From Desulfotignum sp. (GTDB taxonomy: Bacteria > Desulfobacterota > Desulfobacteria > Desulfobacterales > Desulfobacteraceae), in assembly GCA_021737445.1 (NCBI GenBank), contig JAIPDY010000172.1, forward strand, positions 1-7,011: DNA of 7,011 bases, in the 5' to 3' direction. Shown here one piece after another: positions 6,465-7,011 of this stretch. A model generated the notes under the pieces. That model worked only from the letters and a program-made list of their open reading frames with translations. It had not been told where the DNA came from and did not search any database. The translations under genes were made by a program, and so were the position numbers. Within the stretch, counting starts at the first letter, position 1. Every line of letters begins with the position of its first letter.

Positions 6465-7011
6465 TGGAGAACCATGAAAGCCTCAAATCCTATAAACACC
6501 GCCTGGATGATGCCCTGGACAACCGGTTTCTGCGCCAGGCCATGGATAAATTTGCTGTGGCCTACCGTGCATCCAGAGAAAACGCCTTTGCCGGCATGGA
6601 TGTGGCGGACCTGATCCAACATGTAGCAGGCATCAAGGCTGCCGCTGTTGCAGACAGCAAAATCCTGCTGGACCGGTTTATTAAAAAAGCAAAGGCCAAT
6701 GGTGTACATGTGCACCTGGCAGACACGGCAGAAGATGCCAACCGCATCATCAGTGAGATCGCCAAAAAAACCGGTTCAAAACGAATCGTCAAATCCAAAT
6801 CCATGACCGCAGAAGAGATCCATCTGAACCGCTGGCTGGAAAATCTCGGGCTGGAGGTCACAGAAACCGACCTGGGGGAATGGATTGTCCAGCTGCGCAA
6901 AGAGGGCCCTTCCCACATGGTCATGCCGGCCATCCACCTGTCACGCTTCCAGGTGGCAGACCTGTTTTCCGATGTCACCGGTATTGATCAGGACGTAGAG
7001 ATCGACCACCT
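6464..7011 (+). CDS. lutB: LutB/LldF/YkgF-family iron-sulfur LUD protein, partial (C-terminus off the right edge)
   Basis: Fe-S subunit of the LutABC-type L-lactate oxidation system. The 182 complete codons in the window cover the N-terminal LUD region: an amphipathic start, then IVKSKSMTAEEIHLNRWLE (108-126), GLEVTETDLGEWIVQL (129-144) and GPSHMVMPAIHLSRFQVADLF (start 148), all hallmarks of LutB/YkgF. The ferredoxin-type 4Fe-4S motifs of this family come after residue 300 and are beyond the window. The ATG at 6464 shares its A with the lutC stop (TAATG), and GGAGG (6452-6456) lies 7 nt upstream, so the start is secure. Gene order C-B differs from the Bacillus lutABC order. In some sulfate reducers LutB is fused to a LutA-like CCG domain, so a fusion or a separate lutA should lie just past the right edge. 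Confidence 0.93.
   Translation, partial: MENHESLKSYKHRLDDALDNRFLRQAMDKFAVAYRASRENAFAGMDVADLIQHVAGIKAAAVADSKILLDRFIKKAKANGVHVHLADTAEDANRIISEIAKKTGSKRIVKSKSMTAEEIHLNRWLENLGLEVTETDLGEWIVQLRKEGPSHMVMPAIHLSRFQVADLFSDVTGIDQDVEIDH

Noticed and set aside
1..7011. CRISPR arrays, tRNA/rRNA genes, insertion sequences, phage or defence genes
   Set aside because: No repeat-spacer pattern, structural RNA, transposase motif or flanking inverted repeats were visible; the window is almost entirely metabolic coding sequence.

Overview
The window reads as one hydroxyacid (most likely lactate or glycolate) uptake-and-oxidation locus, built as two divergent transcription units that share a control region of about 380 bp. 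No mobile elements, tRNA or rRNA genes, CRISPR arrays or obvious broken genes are visible. All seven protein genes belong to recognisable families. The host is probably an anaerobic, respiring Gram-negative bacterium. Moderately high GC, frequent GCC/CTG/GGC codons, AT-rich intergenic DNA and the pairing of GlcD/GlcF-type dehydrogenases with Lut (LUD-domain) proteins all fit a sulfate-reducing Desulfobacterota member. That placement is inference; no marker gene is present.

Left arm, minus strand, about 2344 down to 1: a GlcD-type FAD-linked oxidase (962-2344), then after a 7-bp gap a GlcF-type iron-sulfur protein with two 4Fe-4S motifs and a cysteine-rich CCG domain. The second gene runs off the left edge. 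No glcE lies between them. Together they should form a membrane-associated D-2-hydroxyacid (D-lactate or glycolate) dehydrogenase that passes electrons through Fe-S clusters.

Centre, 2345-2728: a divergent regulatory region. Each side has a TTGACA -35 box, a 17-bp spacer and a 4/6 -10 box, followed directly by a near-perfect TTGGT-N3-ACCAA inverted repeat over the expected transcription start. This is the operator type used by FadR-subfamily GntR regulators such as LldR, PdhR and GlcC. No regulator gene is in the window.

Right arm, plus strand, 2729 to 7011: dctP (periplasmic binding protein), dctQ and dctM (small and large TRAP permease subunits), then lutC and the start of lutB, which runs off the right edge. 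dctQ/dctM, dctM/lutC and lutC/lutB overlap by 4, 8 and 1 bp, so transport and oxidation genes look like one translationally coupled operon. The only sizeable gap, between dctP and dctQ, contains two mutually exclusive hairpins that could lower expression of the permease relative to the binding protein.

Working model: the TRAP transporter imports a 2-hydroxycarboxylate, and two unrelated oxidation systems (GlcD/GlcF, and LutB/LutC with a LutA expected downstream) oxidise it to the 2-oxoacid, possibly dividing the D and L forms. Both arms are probably derepressed together by the same substrate-sensing GntR protein.
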